DNA from: Streptomyces humidus
GTDB lineage: Bacteria > Actinomycetota > Actinomycetes > Streptomycetales > Streptomycetaceae
NCBI RefSeq assembly: GCF_014649655.1
Contig: NZ_BMTL01000053.1
Span: forward strand, 1 to 40,179
Reading direction: 5' to 3'
DNA length: 40,179 nucleotides
The notes beneath the pieces were generated by a model. It did no database searches. It was not told the origin of the DNA and saw nothing but the letters and a program-made list of their open reading frames with translations. Positions within the stretch are counted from its first letter, which is position 1. Every line of letters begins with the position of its first letter. Made by a program: the position numbers and the translations under genes. Below are positions 16,601 to 23,658 of this stretch, in pieces.

Positions 16601-16852
16601 CGCCTCGTCCGGGACGGTTCCCAGTTCGGCGTGCGGGGTGGGCCGCTCGCGCACGGCGAGGCGCAGCGCGGGCTGGACGGCCAGCACGGCGCGGAGCGCC
16701 GGGCCGAGGTCCGCGGGGGCGAGCGCCGGGTCCAGTTCCAGCTCGGCCACGACGTTGTAGAGGTGCGGGACCGGCACCGAGCCGTGCACGACGAGCAGGC
16801 CCTGCTGGGCCGCCGTCAGCGGCAGGGTGGCGAGCTGCGGCGCGACGGTCAT
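13616..16852 (-). CDS. Single-module NRPS: condensation - adenylation - PCP
   Basis: The 1078-residue protein starts at the ATG that overlaps the upstream carrier gene. The condensation domain (1-440) has HHLVFDG at 140-146. The adenylation domain (about 470-985) has YIMFTSGSTGRPKG, FDVSFQE, VSGEQLL, NLYGPTET, YRTGDQV, KIRGYRVELGELE and LTRNGKVDRPAL. My reading of the specificity residues is D-V-Q-Y-C-S-L-A-V-K, which resembles no code I know well; the first four equal a proline-type code. The PCP has LLDYGAHSLNVM with Ser1034. Between motifs A2 and A3 there is a Gly/Thr/Ser-rich insertion from a 39-bp tandem duplication. No thioesterase domain is present; the next gene supplies one. Confidence 0.92.
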   Translation of the reverse strand: MTVAPQLATLPLTAAQQGLLVVHGSVPVPHLYNVVAELELDPALAPADLGPALRAVLAVQPALRLAVRERPTPHAELGTVPDEAPLRVVPTDADGFDRRRAELLEQLGGHAFDLERPPLLRAVLLHTVDRSRSTLLLVVHHLVFDGFSLRQFVRDLTSAVRADLDVDRVRVARERALCRELAAQLSAADEEHVERTAAELADRLRAAPATVLHPRPNRPATTAFTGARREIRLSPERSRALGEVCAALGVSPFVFFSALYAALLARHSGNTSVVFGSPVLARRTLGSLDLCGFFVNTLPLVVDVDFDQRFDVFVTETVRAETDRVKSSAAVSFDRVVRLVAPDRSTNRNPVFSCMLAMQDATETQPGPAVLRVREHGNGTAKFDLWLGVTPGPDGWLLELEHDRELLPEPLVSALADSLTGLLEKAVERPGTVLAELFEDASSAQSRAHDGFWRRPAHPDLRRWVRAGLARRPEATAVEEDGRRVTYGELEELVRSAAAGLARRAVGPGTVVGLTTVTLVDTVVAVLAVLERHAVFLPLDLTLPGERLAYMTGKAGCWLVVGRGAVDGARVVALSELTAAGDADTPPAGGAATGDGTSTVRTGTGSGDGTSTVRTGTGSGDGSGDGVYIMFTSGSTGRPKGVLMGNGPLVNLTAWQLDALDMDERTRFLQYAPLGFDVSFQEIVPTLVAGGTLVSREPADRRDLPAVLARVSALRITHVYLPVAALRPFTQAAQDAGDALPQLRHLCVSGEQLLLDDGIRRFLADRPHISLVNLYGPTETHAVTTHRLTGAGPWPNHVPIGRPITHTTAHVVDATGHLAPLGVPGELHLGGACPAHGYVGDPARTAERFLPDPRGDRDDARMYRTGDQVLRDEQGTLLFLGRDDDQVKIRGYRVELGELETAAAAHPDVRLAVAAVLGEGADRQLALFFVPQDGRSPLPDDVRRQVADAVPGYMAPSRVFEVACVPLTRNGKVDRPALLKEAEKAVREEAATGGGTVTTAQDPLEAWLQHLWGELLGRADVPVDRSLLDYGAHSLNVMTARAAIEERHGVQIPVLDFFLDPTIRAQAGWITRSRDGAR
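14991..15068 (-). repeat. In-frame 39-bp tandem duplication inside the NRPS adenylation domain
   Basis: Two adjacent copies of a 39-base unit (14991-15029 and 15030-15068) encode GDGTSTVRTGTGS twice, around residues 596-621. The copies look identical. They lie in the linker just before the A3 motif, where length variation is usually tolerated, and make this adenylation domain longer than usual. The duplication is probably a recent slippage event. Confidence 0.9.
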
Positions 16853-17103
16853 CGCACGCTCTCCGCAGGCCCGAGAAGCTGACGCAGCCACTGCTGGAGA
16901 TCCCCGACCGTGCGGACCGCGGCGAGGCCCGTCGGATCGATCTCCTGGTCCGGGTCGGGTATCAGCTCACTGGCGATCCGCACCAGGGACAGTGAATCCA
17001 GTCCGACCTCGGCCAGCGGGGAACGGTCGTCGAAAGGCACACGCACATACCTCCTGACCGCCGAAACGATGTCGCCGCCGGTCACGTCGTCCGTACGGTT
17101 CAT
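16849..17103 (-). CDS. Free carrier protein, first gene of the biosynthetic operon
   Basis: The 84-residue protein carries SPLAEVGLDSLSLVRIASEL with the phosphopantetheine Ser37. The ATG at 17103 has an AGGAG site ten bases upstream, the best-placed start in the operon, consistent with a leader position. Its stop overlaps the NRPS start (ATGA). It probably presents the donor acyl or aminoacyl unit to the condensation domain of the NRPS. The stand-alone adenylation enzyme at 20036-21589 is one candidate for loading it. Confidence 0.9.
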   Translation of the reverse strand: MNRTDDVTGGDIVSAVRRYVRVPFDDRSPLAEVGLDSLSLVRIASELIPDPDQEIDPTGLAAVRTVGDLQQWLRQLLGPAESVR

Positions 17104-17149
17104 TAATCAGGCTCCTCAGGCAACGGTTGCTTTTATGACGCTTGAAAGA

Positions 17150-17178
17150 TGATTCAACGATTGCCGATGAGCGGTCAA
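17150..17178 (-). promoter_or_regulatory. Possible promoter of the biosynthetic operon
   Basis: On the minus strand TTGACC (17178-17173) is followed after 17 bases by GAATCA (17155-17150). The -35 box is good and the -10 box is weak. The site lies about 50 bases upstream of the first operon gene and just downstream of the palindrome array at 17195-17303. Confidence 0.35.
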
Positions 17179-17194
17179 GCAGTGTTTGTGACGG

Positions 17195-17303
17195 CATCGA
17201 ATTCTTCGATGGGCCGTCATCGGATTTCTCGATGGGACGTCATCGAGTTCTTCGATGGGACGTCATCGAGTTTTTCGATGGGGCGTCATCGGATTTCTCG
17301 ATG
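17195..17303. promoter_or_regulatory. Five 17-bp palindromes at exact 23-bp spacing (putative operator array)
   Basis: Five dyads of the form CATCGR-5 bases-TCGATG start at 17195, 17218, 17241, 17264 and 17287. The first, third and fourth have perfect six-base arms; the second and fifth have one mismatch (CATCGG). The spacers between dyads are GGGCCGT, GGGACGT, GGGACGT and GGGGCGT. The array lies 92-200 bases upstream of the operon start, immediately upstream of the candidate -35 box, so it is well placed for an activator or repressor binding cooperatively. No regulator in the window can be assigned to it with confidence. Confidence 0.85.
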
Positions 17304-17546
17304 AGAAAGCCAGAAAAGGGTGGCAGAGGGATTTGTTGACAGGGATTTCGAGAGAGGGAAGGCAGGCCGCGGCGGCGACCGACCGGCGGGGGCGTGCGCG
17401 CCGCCGGCCTCGGCGGGCGGGCGCGGTTCAGCCGTGCGCCCGCCGGCCGGAACCGGAACCGGGAAGGCGCCGCGTGCGACCGCTCGACGGCCGCGGGTGC
17501 GGCGGATCCGGTGCGGCCGGGCGGGGGGTGCGTGCCGGTGGTGCCG
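17304..17546. other. Rest of the operon upstream region, no gene seen
   Basis: Together with 17104-17303 this makes a 443-base stretch without a gene. The first 40 bases are relatively AT-rich. A TTGACA-like string at 17336 points toward the 3' end of the convergent CGNR gene and has no matching -10 box. I see no supported gene here. Confidence 0.5.
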
Positions 17547-18119
17547 TCAGGGCTGCCGGTCCGCCGCCACGGCGGCCTGCTTCGCGGAGTGCCGGCGGGC
17601 CTTGGCACGGTTGCCGCACACGCGCATCGAGCACCAGCGGCGGCTGCGGTTCTTGGACACGTCCCAGAAGACCCAGGCGCAGGCGTGCTCGGCGCAGCGC
17701 TTGAGCCGGACGGCCTCGCCGGTGACGACCAGTTCGCTCCATGCGATCGCGAGGCCGGCCAGAGCCTTCCTGACCGGCGTCAGGTCCGCCGCGGGGGACA
17801 GGACACCGCCGTCACGGCAGGCGCCGCGGACCGTGATCAGTACGGGCAGCTCCCGCAGGGCCTCGTCGGCTCCGGCGAGGAGCGCCGCGTCGGCGGTGTC
17901 GCCGACGTTGACGCCCAGTTCCTCCCGGATGCCGGTGCGCAGGCGCAGGCACAGGGCGTGGTCCTCGGCGCCGATCCGGCGTTCGCGGTCGAGCAGCGAG
18001 CGGTCGGCGAGCCAGGCGGACAGCGCGCCCGGCGTGGCCAGCTCGTCGGTGCCGAGCTCCACGTCGACGGTGTTGGCGAAGGCCTCGATCAGCTGGGCGG
18101 AAGCCGGGGCTTCGGACAT
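17547..18119 (-). CDS. CGNR zinc-finger transcriptional regulator
   Basis: The 190-residue protein ends in the CGNR zinc finger: Cys142 and Cys147 in RCAEHACAWVFWD, then Cys163 and Cys168 in RRWCSMRVCGNRAKARR, with the family-naming CGNR. The N-terminal part is the alpha-helical stress-related domain of the family. Members bind DNA, and many sit beside a transporter gene. Here the gene is divergent from the MFS exporter, and two inverted copies of an 11-base sequence lie between them. It therefore probably regulates the exporter and itself. The start has a clear GAGGAGATG ribosome site. Confidence 0.92.
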   Translation of the reverse strand: MSEAPASAQLIEAFANTVDVELGTDELATPGALSAWLADRSLLDRERRIGAEDHALCLRLRTGIREELGVNVGDTADAALLAGADEALRELPVLITVRGACRDGGVLSPAADLTPVRKALAGLAIAWSELVVTGEAVRLKRCAEHACAWVFWDVSKNRSRRWCSMRVCGNRAKARRHSAKQAAVAADRQP

Positions 18120-18158
18120 GGGTCATCTCCTCGCAGAGAGTCCAGCATACCCCCCGGT

Positions 18159-18171
18159 CTAACCGGCTAAC
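18159..18171. promoter_or_regulatory. Operator-like site 1 between CGNR gene and exporter
   Basis: CTAACCGGCTAAC is a near-palindrome around CCGG. Its first 11 bases are the exact reverse complement of site 2 at 18245-18255. It lies 40 bases upstream of the CGNR start. Confidence 0.5.
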
Positions 18172-18244
18172 GGCTTCACCGGGTAGCGGACATGGTTGCG
18201 GACGTGTCAGACTCTGCCCCGTCGGGAATAACCACTGAAGGCGA

Positions 18245-18255
18245 TAGCCGGTTAG
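18245..18255. promoter_or_regulatory. Operator-like site 2, just upstream of the exporter start
   Basis: TAGCCGGTTAG is the reverse complement of the first 11 bases of site 1. It sits nine bases before the ATG at 18264. A longer reading frame starting at 18192 would place this site inside the coding region, which argues for the later start. Confidence 0.5.
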
Positions 18256-18263
18256 GGGAAGTG

Positions 18264-19610
18264 ATGAGCGACCAAGCCGTCCAGACCGCGAAGGCCCCGG
18301 TGGCGGCGGTCGCGGACACCCGGGTGGAAGCCCCCGCGCGGTCCGCGGCGGACCCCGCCGTCCAGCGCGCCGGGGAGCCCACCGCGCGGCACGGCAGCCG
18401 CAACGCCGCCGTCCTCCTCGCCTTCACCGCGGTCACCAACCTCGCGGACGGCGTCACCAAGATCGCCCTGCCGTTGCTGGCCACCCGCGCCTCCGCCTCC
18501 CCGGCCCAGATATCGGCGGTGTCGCTCACCCTTTCGCTGCCCTGGCTGCTGGTGGCCCTGCACGTCGGCGTCCTGGTCGACCGCGTCGACCGCCGGCGCC
18601 TGCTGTGGGGGGCGAACGCGCTGCGGCTGCTCGCGCTCGGCGCGCTCATCGAGGCCGCTCTGGCCGACCGCGTCAGCATCGCCGTGCTCTGCGTCGTGGG
18701 CGCGGTCCTCGGCGTGGCCGAGGTCATCGCGCTGACCTCGGCGTCGGCCCTGATCCCGGCCCTGATCGCACCGGAGGGCCGCGAGCGGGTGAACGCCTGG
18801 ATCGCCGGGGCCGAGACGGTCTGCAACGAGTTCTGCGGCCCCTTCGTCGGCGGCCTCCTGCTCGCGGCGGGCACCGGCTTCGCCCTCGGCGTGACCTGGG
18901 TGTCCTACCTGGTGGCCGCCCTGGTCCTGCTCCTGCTCGCCGGCCGGTTCCGCGCCGCCCGGGACACCTCGCAGGCCGGCGCCGGCGCCGCCGAGAGCGT
19001 CAACCGGCAGATCACCGGCGGACTGCGCTACCTGTGGCAGCACACGCTGCTGCGCACCATGTCCCTCATCCTGACGGTCCTGTGCGCCTGCTGGGGGGCC
19101 TGGCTGGCGCTCATGCCGCTGTTCGCCACCGACGTGATGCAGCTCAGCCCCCGCCAGTACGGGACGCTCCTGAGCGCGCTGGGCATCGGCGGCCTCACCG
19201 GCGCCCTCGCCGTGACCCGGGTGAACCGGACCCTCGGACGCCGCTGGGTGATGTTCGCCGACCTGGTCGGCACCTTCGCGATGATGGCCGTGCCCGCGCT
19301 GACCACCGACCTCTGGGCGGTCGCCGCCGCCGCCTTCGTCGGCGGCATGGGCGGCACCCTGTGGACGGTGAACGCCCGCACCATCGGCCAGCGCCTCGTC
19401 CCCGACTCCATGCTCGGCCGCTACACCGCCGTGAGCCGCCTCTTCAGCTGGGGCGCCATGCCCATCGGAGCCGGCGCCATGGGCCTGCTCGCCCAATGGC
19501 TCGGCCTGCGGCTCGCCTTCTGGGTCTTCGCCGCGTCCGTGGCCGTGGCCGTCGTCCCCTTCCTGCGAGTCCTGACCCGTCCCGCCCTGGCGGAGGCGTA
19601 CGGCGATTAG
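18264..19610 (+). CDS. MFS exporter (EntS/MFS_3-like), probable product efflux
   Basis: The 448-residue membrane protein has about 12 hydrophobic segments, with the MFS loop LVDRVDRRRLLWGANALR between the second and third and VNRTLGRRWVMFADLVG in the middle of the C-terminal half. The sequence resembles the EntS-type exporters used for siderophores and antibiotics. A soluble, Ala-rich N-terminal tail of roughly 40 residues precedes the first segment. The ATG at 18264 has an AGGGGAA site; an upstream ATG at 18192 would add 24 residues but swallow the operator-like site. It is divergent from the CGNR regulator. Export of the cluster product is inferred from context. Confidence 0.9.
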   Translation: MSDQAVQTAKAPVAAVADTRVEAPARSAADPAVQRAGEPTARHGSRNAAVLLAFTAVTNLADGVTKIALPLLATRASASPAQISAVSLTLSLPWLLVALHVGVLVDRVDRRRLLWGANALRLLALGALIEAALADRVSIAVLCVVGAVLGVAEVIALTSASALIPALIAPEGRERVNAWIAGAETVCNEFCGPFVGGLLLAAGTGFALGVTWVSYLVAALVLLLLAGRFRAARDTSQAGAGAAESVNRQITGGLRYLWQHTLLRTMSLILTVLCACWGAWLALMPLFATDVMQLSPRQYGTLLSALGIGGLTGALAVTRVNRTLGRRWVMFADLVGTFAMMAVPALTTDLWAVAAAAFVGGMGGTLWTVNARTIGQRLVPDSMLGRYTAVSRLFSWGAMPIGAGAMGLLAQWLGLRLAFWVFAASVAVAVVPFLRVLTRPALAEAYGD

Positions 19611-20035
19611 CGGGCCTCCCACCGCGCCCTCCTGGACGGAAGGCGCGCCCGCGGGAAACGGGACACCCCGCAGAGGCCGGGCGAGCCGGGCACACCCCGC
19701 AGAGGCCACTCCCCCGGCCTGCAGCGCCTTCGTGGGCACGGCCGCCCGCCACCGCGCGGGCGGCGATGCCATGGGCCCTCGCCGGCACGAGGGAAAACGC
19801 CTGCCGGTGAAGAGGAGAGCACCGCGAATACTCCTCGCGGACGGCCGCCCGCGACACATGCGGAATTCAGAATATCTATGGTCGCGCGGAAAGGGAAGGA
19901 CGCACCCTTGCGCCGTTCCGGGCACTCGCACATATCGTTCCGGCTACGCCCTCGACAAAACTTTCCATTTTCTTGTCGCGAAGCCGAGAGCTGTTCCGGC
20001 GTCATGCGACGCGTCACGGAAGAGGACCGGACATC
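19611..20035. other. Intergenic region between exporter and adenylation enzyme
   Basis: This 425-base stretch has no convincing gene. It holds a direct repeat, ACACCCCGCAGAGGCC, at 19663-19678 and 19692-19707. The right half (19860-19985) is distinctly richer in A and T and contains a possible promoter for the adenylation gene. Confidence 0.6.
19908..19936 (+). promoter_or_regulatory. Possible promoter of the adenylation enzyme gene
   Basis: TTGCGC (19908-19913) and CATATC (19931-19936) are separated by 17 bases in a locally AT-rich segment, about 100 bases upstream of the start codon. Fit to the consensus is moderate. Confidence 0.35.
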
Positions 20036-21589
20036 ATGAACGCCACCTGGACCATGTACGACTGGTTCGCGGCCTCCGCAGCCGGGCACGGCGAACGGAC
20101 CGCACTCGAGGTCGCCGGGGAGCACCTGACGTACGCCGAACTCGACGCCACCGCCCACCGGCTGGCGGCCCAACTCCTCGCCGCACACGGCGGCGTCCCC
20201 TCGCGGGTGGGCCTGCTGGCGGCCCGCAGCACGGCCGCCTACGCGGGCTACCTCGCCGCCCAGCGGCTCGGCGCCGCCGTCGTCCCGCTCAACCCGGCGT
20301 TCCCTCCCGCCCGCAACGCCACGATCGCCCGCGACGCCGGCCTGGACCTCGTGATCGCCGAGGAGGGCGCGCCGGGCCACGCCGGCCTGCCCGTCCCGGT
20401 CGTCGTGCTGTCGGCCGAGCGGATGCGGGCGCTGCGCAGCGGCCCGGTGCCCGAACTCCCGGCGTCCACGGCCGGACCCGACGACCTCGCGTACATCCTG
20501 TTCACCTCCGGGTCGACGGGACGGCCCAAGGGCGTGCCCATCGCCCACCGCAACGTCTCGGCCTATCTGAGCCACGTCATCGCGCGCTACGAGCTGGGTC
20601 CGGGCGCCCGCGTCTCCCAGACCTTCGATCTGACCTTCGACCCGTCGGTCTACGACATGTTCGGCGCCTGGGGCGGCGGCGCCACCCTCGTCGTGCCCGG
20701 CAAGGAGGACCTGCTCTCGCCGGTGCGGTTCGTCAACCGGCACGGCATCACGCACTGGAACTCCGTCCCGTCGGTGGCGTCCATCGCCCGGCGGCTGCGC
20801 GCACTGAAGCCCGGCGCCATGCCGACGCTGCGCTGGAGCCTGTTCTGCGGCGAGGCCCTGATGCTGAGCCACGCGCGGGCCTGGCAGGCCGCGGCCCCCC
20901 ACTCCGTCCTGGAGAACATCTACGGCCCGACCGAGATGACCGTGACGTGGACGGAGTTCCGGCTGCCGACCGGCGCCGACGACTGGCCCCGCCCGGCCAA
21001 CGGCACGGTGCCCATCGGGACGCCCTACCCCGGTCAGGAGCACCTCGTCATCGGCGAGGACGGCCGCCCGGCCCTCGACGGCGAACTGTGCGTGCGCGGC
21101 TCGCAGCGCTTCCCCGGCTATCTGGACCCGGCCCACGACATCGGCCGGTTCCTGTCCTTCGACGGCGAGCGGGCCGTCCCGTACGACGGTTCGCAGCCGC
21201 TGACCGCCGCACACTGGTACCGCACGGGCGACCGGGTCACCACCCTCGACGGGGCGCTCGTCCACCTCGGCCGTCTGGACCACCAGCTCAAGATCCGCGG
21301 CTACCGGGTGGAACTCGGCGAGATCGAGTCCGCCCTGCTGGCGCAGACCGGCGTGACGGAGGCCGCCGTGGTCGCCCTGCACGGCCCGGACGGCGACATC
21401 GAGCTCGCGGCCGTCTACACCGGCTCCGCCCGGGACACCGAGGCCCTCCTCGACGGCCTGCGCGAGCGGCTGCCCGCCTACATGGTGCCGACCGTCCTCA
21501 CCGCGCTGGACGCGCTGCCGCTCAATGCGAACGGCAAGGTCGACCGCGGGGCGCTGACCACCTTGCTGTCCGCCCCGGCCGCGGCCTGA
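20036..21589 (+). CDS. Stand-alone amino acid adenylation enzyme
   Basis: The 517-residue enzyme has a full adenylation domain: YILFTSGSTGRPKGVP, FDLTFDPSVYDMFGAWGGG, FCGEALM, ENIYGPTEMTVTW, YRTGDRV, KIRGYRVELGEIE and LPLNANGKVDRG with the A10 lysine. No carrier or condensation domain is attached. My reading of the pocket is D-P-Y-N-L-C-I-V-T-K. The FDPSVYDMF stretch resembles free-standing enzymes such as VinM that load small amino acids onto carrier proteins; that likeness is from memory. It is monocistronic and faces away from the operon. It probably loads one of the three free carriers there. The ATG at 20036 follows an AGAGGA site. Confidence 0.88.
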   Translation: MNATWTMYDWFAASAAGHGERTALEVAGEHLTYAELDATAHRLAAQLLAAHGGVPSRVGLLAARSTAAYAGYLAAQRLGAAVVPLNPAFPPARNATIARDAGLDLVIAEEGAPGHAGLPVPVVVLSAERMRALRSGPVPELPASTAGPDDLAYILFTSGSTGRPKGVPIAHRNVSAYLSHVIARYELGPGARVSQTFDLTFDPSVYDMFGAWGGGATLVVPGKEDLLSPVRFVNRHGITHWNSVPSVASIARRLRALKPGAMPTLRWSLFCGEALMLSHARAWQAAAPHSVLENIYGPTEMTVTWTEFRLPTGADDWPRPANGTVPIGTPYPGQEHLVIGEDGRPALDGELCVRGSQRFPGYLDPAHDIGRFLSFDGERAVPYDGSQPLTAAHWYRTGDRVTTLDGALVHLGRLDHQLKIRGYRVELGEIESALLAQTGVTEAAVVALHGPDGDIELAAVYTGSARDTEALLDGLRERLPAYMVPTVLTALDALPLNANGKVDRGALTTLLSAPAAA

Positions 21590-21606
21590 TCCGCTCCCCC
21601 GCCACG

Positions 21607-21651
21607 GCGCCGGCGGCCGGGCTCCCCGCACGGGACCCCGGCCGCCGGCGC
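21607..21651. terminator. Bidirectional terminator hairpin between adenylation gene and LysR gene
   Basis: A perfect 15-bp stem, GCGCCGGCGGCCGGG at 21607-21621 pairing with 21637-21651, encloses a 15-base loop. CCAC/GTGG outside the stem can extend it with one bulged base. It lies in the convergent gap and has no T-run, as is common in Streptomyces. Confidence 0.65.
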
Positions 21652-21838
21652 GTGGAAGCGCACGCCGTACCGGTGTCCCCGGTGCGGCGTGCGCCGCCCG
21701 GTGACGCGCGCCGTCTACCGGCGTTCCGCGCGTTCCGTCCCCGCACTGCCCGCCCGCGCGCGGCGCGCGCCGGATCGTCCGCGCGCGGCCTCCCGGGGCG
21801 CGACTCCCCCGCACGGGCGGCCGACCGCGTCCGCACGG

Positions 21839-22759
21839 TCAGCAGACCGCTTGCAGCGCCGGCCCGGCGGCCGTGTCCGACTCGGCCAGCACCTGCCGGG
21901 CCGTGCCGAGCACCGTGTGGAACACCGGGTCGTCATCGAGGCCGCGGCGCCAGACGCACTGCGAGTACACGGTGAAGGGCGGCCGCCAGTCCAGGCGCCG
22001 CAACAGCCCGAGCCGCAGCTCCTCGGCGACCGCGACGGTGGGCAGCAGCGCCATGCCGATGCCCTCGCCCACGCTGCGCTTGACCGCGTCGACCGAGCCG
22101 AGGACGAGGATCCCGCGGGCGACGGCGCCCGCCTCGACCAGCGCCCTCTCCAGGCCCCGCTGGTATCCGCTCTCCCGGTTGGCGCAGGCCACCGTGTGGG
22201 GGGCGAGGTCGGCGGTGGAGCGGACCGGCCGGCCGGCCAGCGGGTGTGCGGGGTGCGCCACCATGCTCAGGCTCTCCGGGCGCAGCACGAGATGGTTCAC
22301 GTCGGCGGCCGCCGTGCGCGGGCCGATGAAGAACGCGCAGTCGATCTGCTCCTCCCGCACCAGCCGCACCGGGTCACCGTCCAGCGCCCGCAGCGACAGG
22401 TCGAGCTGCCGGTGCCGCAGGTGCAGGTACTCGATGAGCGGGACCAGGCGGTACGTGACAATGCATTCGGCGGCCCCGATCACCAGTGCGTCCGGGACGT
22501 CGGCGGGGCCGCACACGGACTGCTGGGCCAGCTCGCTCAGCTGCACGATGCGGCGCGCGTAGCGGTGCAGCCGTCGACCGGCCGGGGTGAGGCTGGCTCC
22601 GGAGGCCGTACGCAGCAGCAGCGGCGTGTCCAGCGCCTGTTCCAGGGACTTGATCCGGGCGGTCACGGTCGGCTGGGCCAGTCCGAGGATACGGGCCGCC
22701 TGCGTGAAACTGCGGGAGTCCGCGACCGTCAGGAACGCGCTGAGGTGCTTGATGTTCAT
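21839..22759 (-). CDS. LysR-family transcriptional regulator
   Basis: The 306-residue protein has the LysR helix-turn-helix at residues 4-63 (FLTVADSRSFTQAARILGL, then QPTVTARIKSLEQ and LTPAGRRL) and a substrate-binding domain after residue 90. The family responds to a small molecule and activates or represses nearby genes. It is followed convergently by the terminator at 21607-21651. Its own upstream region (22760-22985) carries a sequence similar to one in front of the TetR gene, so the two regulators may be linked. A target in the biosynthetic operon is possible but not shown. Confidence 0.92.
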   Translation of the reverse strand: MNIKHLSAFLTVADSRSFTQAARILGLAQPTVTARIKSLEQALDTPLLLRTASGASLTPAGRRLHRYARRIVQLSELAQQSVCGPADVPDALVIGAAECIVTYRLVPLIEYLHLRHRQLDLSLRALDGDPVRLVREEQIDCAFFIGPRTAAADVNHLVLRPESLSMVAHPAHPLAGRPVRSTADLAPHTVACANRESGYQRGLERALVEAGAVARGILVLGSVDAVKRSVGEGIGMALLPTVAVAEELRLGLLRRLDWRPPFTVYSQCVWRRGLDDDPVFHTVLGTARQVLAESDTAAGPALQAVC

Positions 22760-22922
22760 CCGTCAGCTCCCGTCCACCGCGCCGAACGCGGCGAGTGCGC
22801 GGACCCGTATCCGGAATCGAATCACGCCCATCCTCCATCTGCTCCGTGTCGTGTCTGGTAGCTGATCTGATGCCGCGGGCACGCCGCACCGCGCCGATGC
22901 CGACGACACCACGTAACGTACA

Positions 22923-22942
22923 GAACGTTCGCTATGTTTTTC
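22923..22942. promoter_or_regulatory. Putative TetR operator upstream of the LysR gene
   Basis: The 20-base sequence GAACGTTCGCTATGTTTTTC matches the one at 23661-23680 at 15 of 20 positions. It lies in an AT-rich patch, downstream of the TetR stop and about 165 bases upstream of the LysR start. Confidence 0.45.
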
Positions 22943-22985
22943 TAGTGCGGAAGGGCAGCTACCGCATCCGGGGACCGGGGAGGGC

Positions 22986-23585
22986 TCAGAGCTTCCCGGT
23001 CGCGGCGCCGCGCAGGACCAGCCGCCAGATCTGCTCCAGCCGGTCGGCGACGCTCCCGGTACCGCCCATCGGCGCGCCACCGCCCGTACGGATCTCCGAC
23101 TCCGCGCCGGCGAGCAGGTACACGATCAGGGCGGCGAGCGTCTCCGGACGGTGCTCCGGCCGCAGCTGACCATCCGCCCGGGCACGGCCGAGCAGGTCGA
23201 GCACGGTCGGCAGCCAGGAGCCCGACCACTGTTCCATCACGTCCGGCTGCTCCCGGGCGACCCGCGCGGCCGCCCGGGCGGCGACGTCCTGCTCCAGCAG
23301 GGACGCGAGCGCGACGGTCAGGTCGACCACGGCGCTCAGCCGCGAGGCGCCGGCCGACACCGTCCGGTCCACCACAGCGGCGACACTCGCCACGCCCTCT
23401 TCCCGCACCGCCTCGGCCAGCGCCTTCTTGGTCGGGAAATGAAAGGTCACAGCCCCCATGGAGGCGTCCGCGGCCTGAGAGACCCGGGACAGCCGCGCCC
23501 CCTCGTAGCCCAGCCTGTCCATCTCCAGCGCCGCCGCCCGGACGATCCGGGCGCGCGTGCGCAGCGCCCGCTCCTGCTGCCTCAT
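22986..23585 (-). CDS. TetR-family regulator, pseudo-butyrolactone-receptor type
   Basis: The 199-residue protein begins MRQQERALRTRARIVRAAAL, followed by a helix-turn-helix with SMGAVTFHFPTKKALAEAV, the layout of ScbR/ArpA-like proteins. Compared with the likely true receptor at 25489-26187, the ligand domain is more divergent, as in pseudo-receptors that sense antibiotics or intermediates instead of the butyrolactone. The ATG at 23585 follows a strong GGAGGAGGAG site; a longer frame from 23657 lacks one. The palindrome AACGATCGTT and a repeat shared with the LysR upstream region lie just ahead of the gene, which suggests autoregulation. Confidence 0.88.
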   Translation of the reverse strand: MRQQERALRTRARIVRAAALEMDRLGYEGARLSRVSQAADASMGAVTFHFPTKKALAEAVREEGVASVAAVVDRTVSAGASRLSAVVDLTVALASLLEQDVAARAAARVAREQPDVMEQWSGSWLPTVLDLLGRARADGQLRPEHRPETLAALIVYLLAGAESEIRTGGGAPMGGTGSVADRLEQIWRLVLRGAATGKL

Positions 23586-23658
23586 GCATCTCCTCCTCCT
23601 GGTCACGGCCGGACGGCCGGGAGCGACCCCCGGCCGTCCGCGATGCCAATTTAGCAAA

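Noticed and set aside
16827..17057. Small plus-strand and other antisense frames throughout 1-17000
   Set aside because: At this GC content antisense frames stay open; they lack known motifs and overlap well-supported minus-strand genes.
17195..17303. CRISPR array suggested by five evenly spaced repeats
   Set aside because: The period is only 23 bp with 6-7-base spacers that are themselves conserved, and there are no cas genes. It fits an operator array.
17336..17341. TTGACA-like -35 box on the plus strand
   Set aside because: No suitable -10 box follows, and it points into the 3' end of the convergent CGNR gene.
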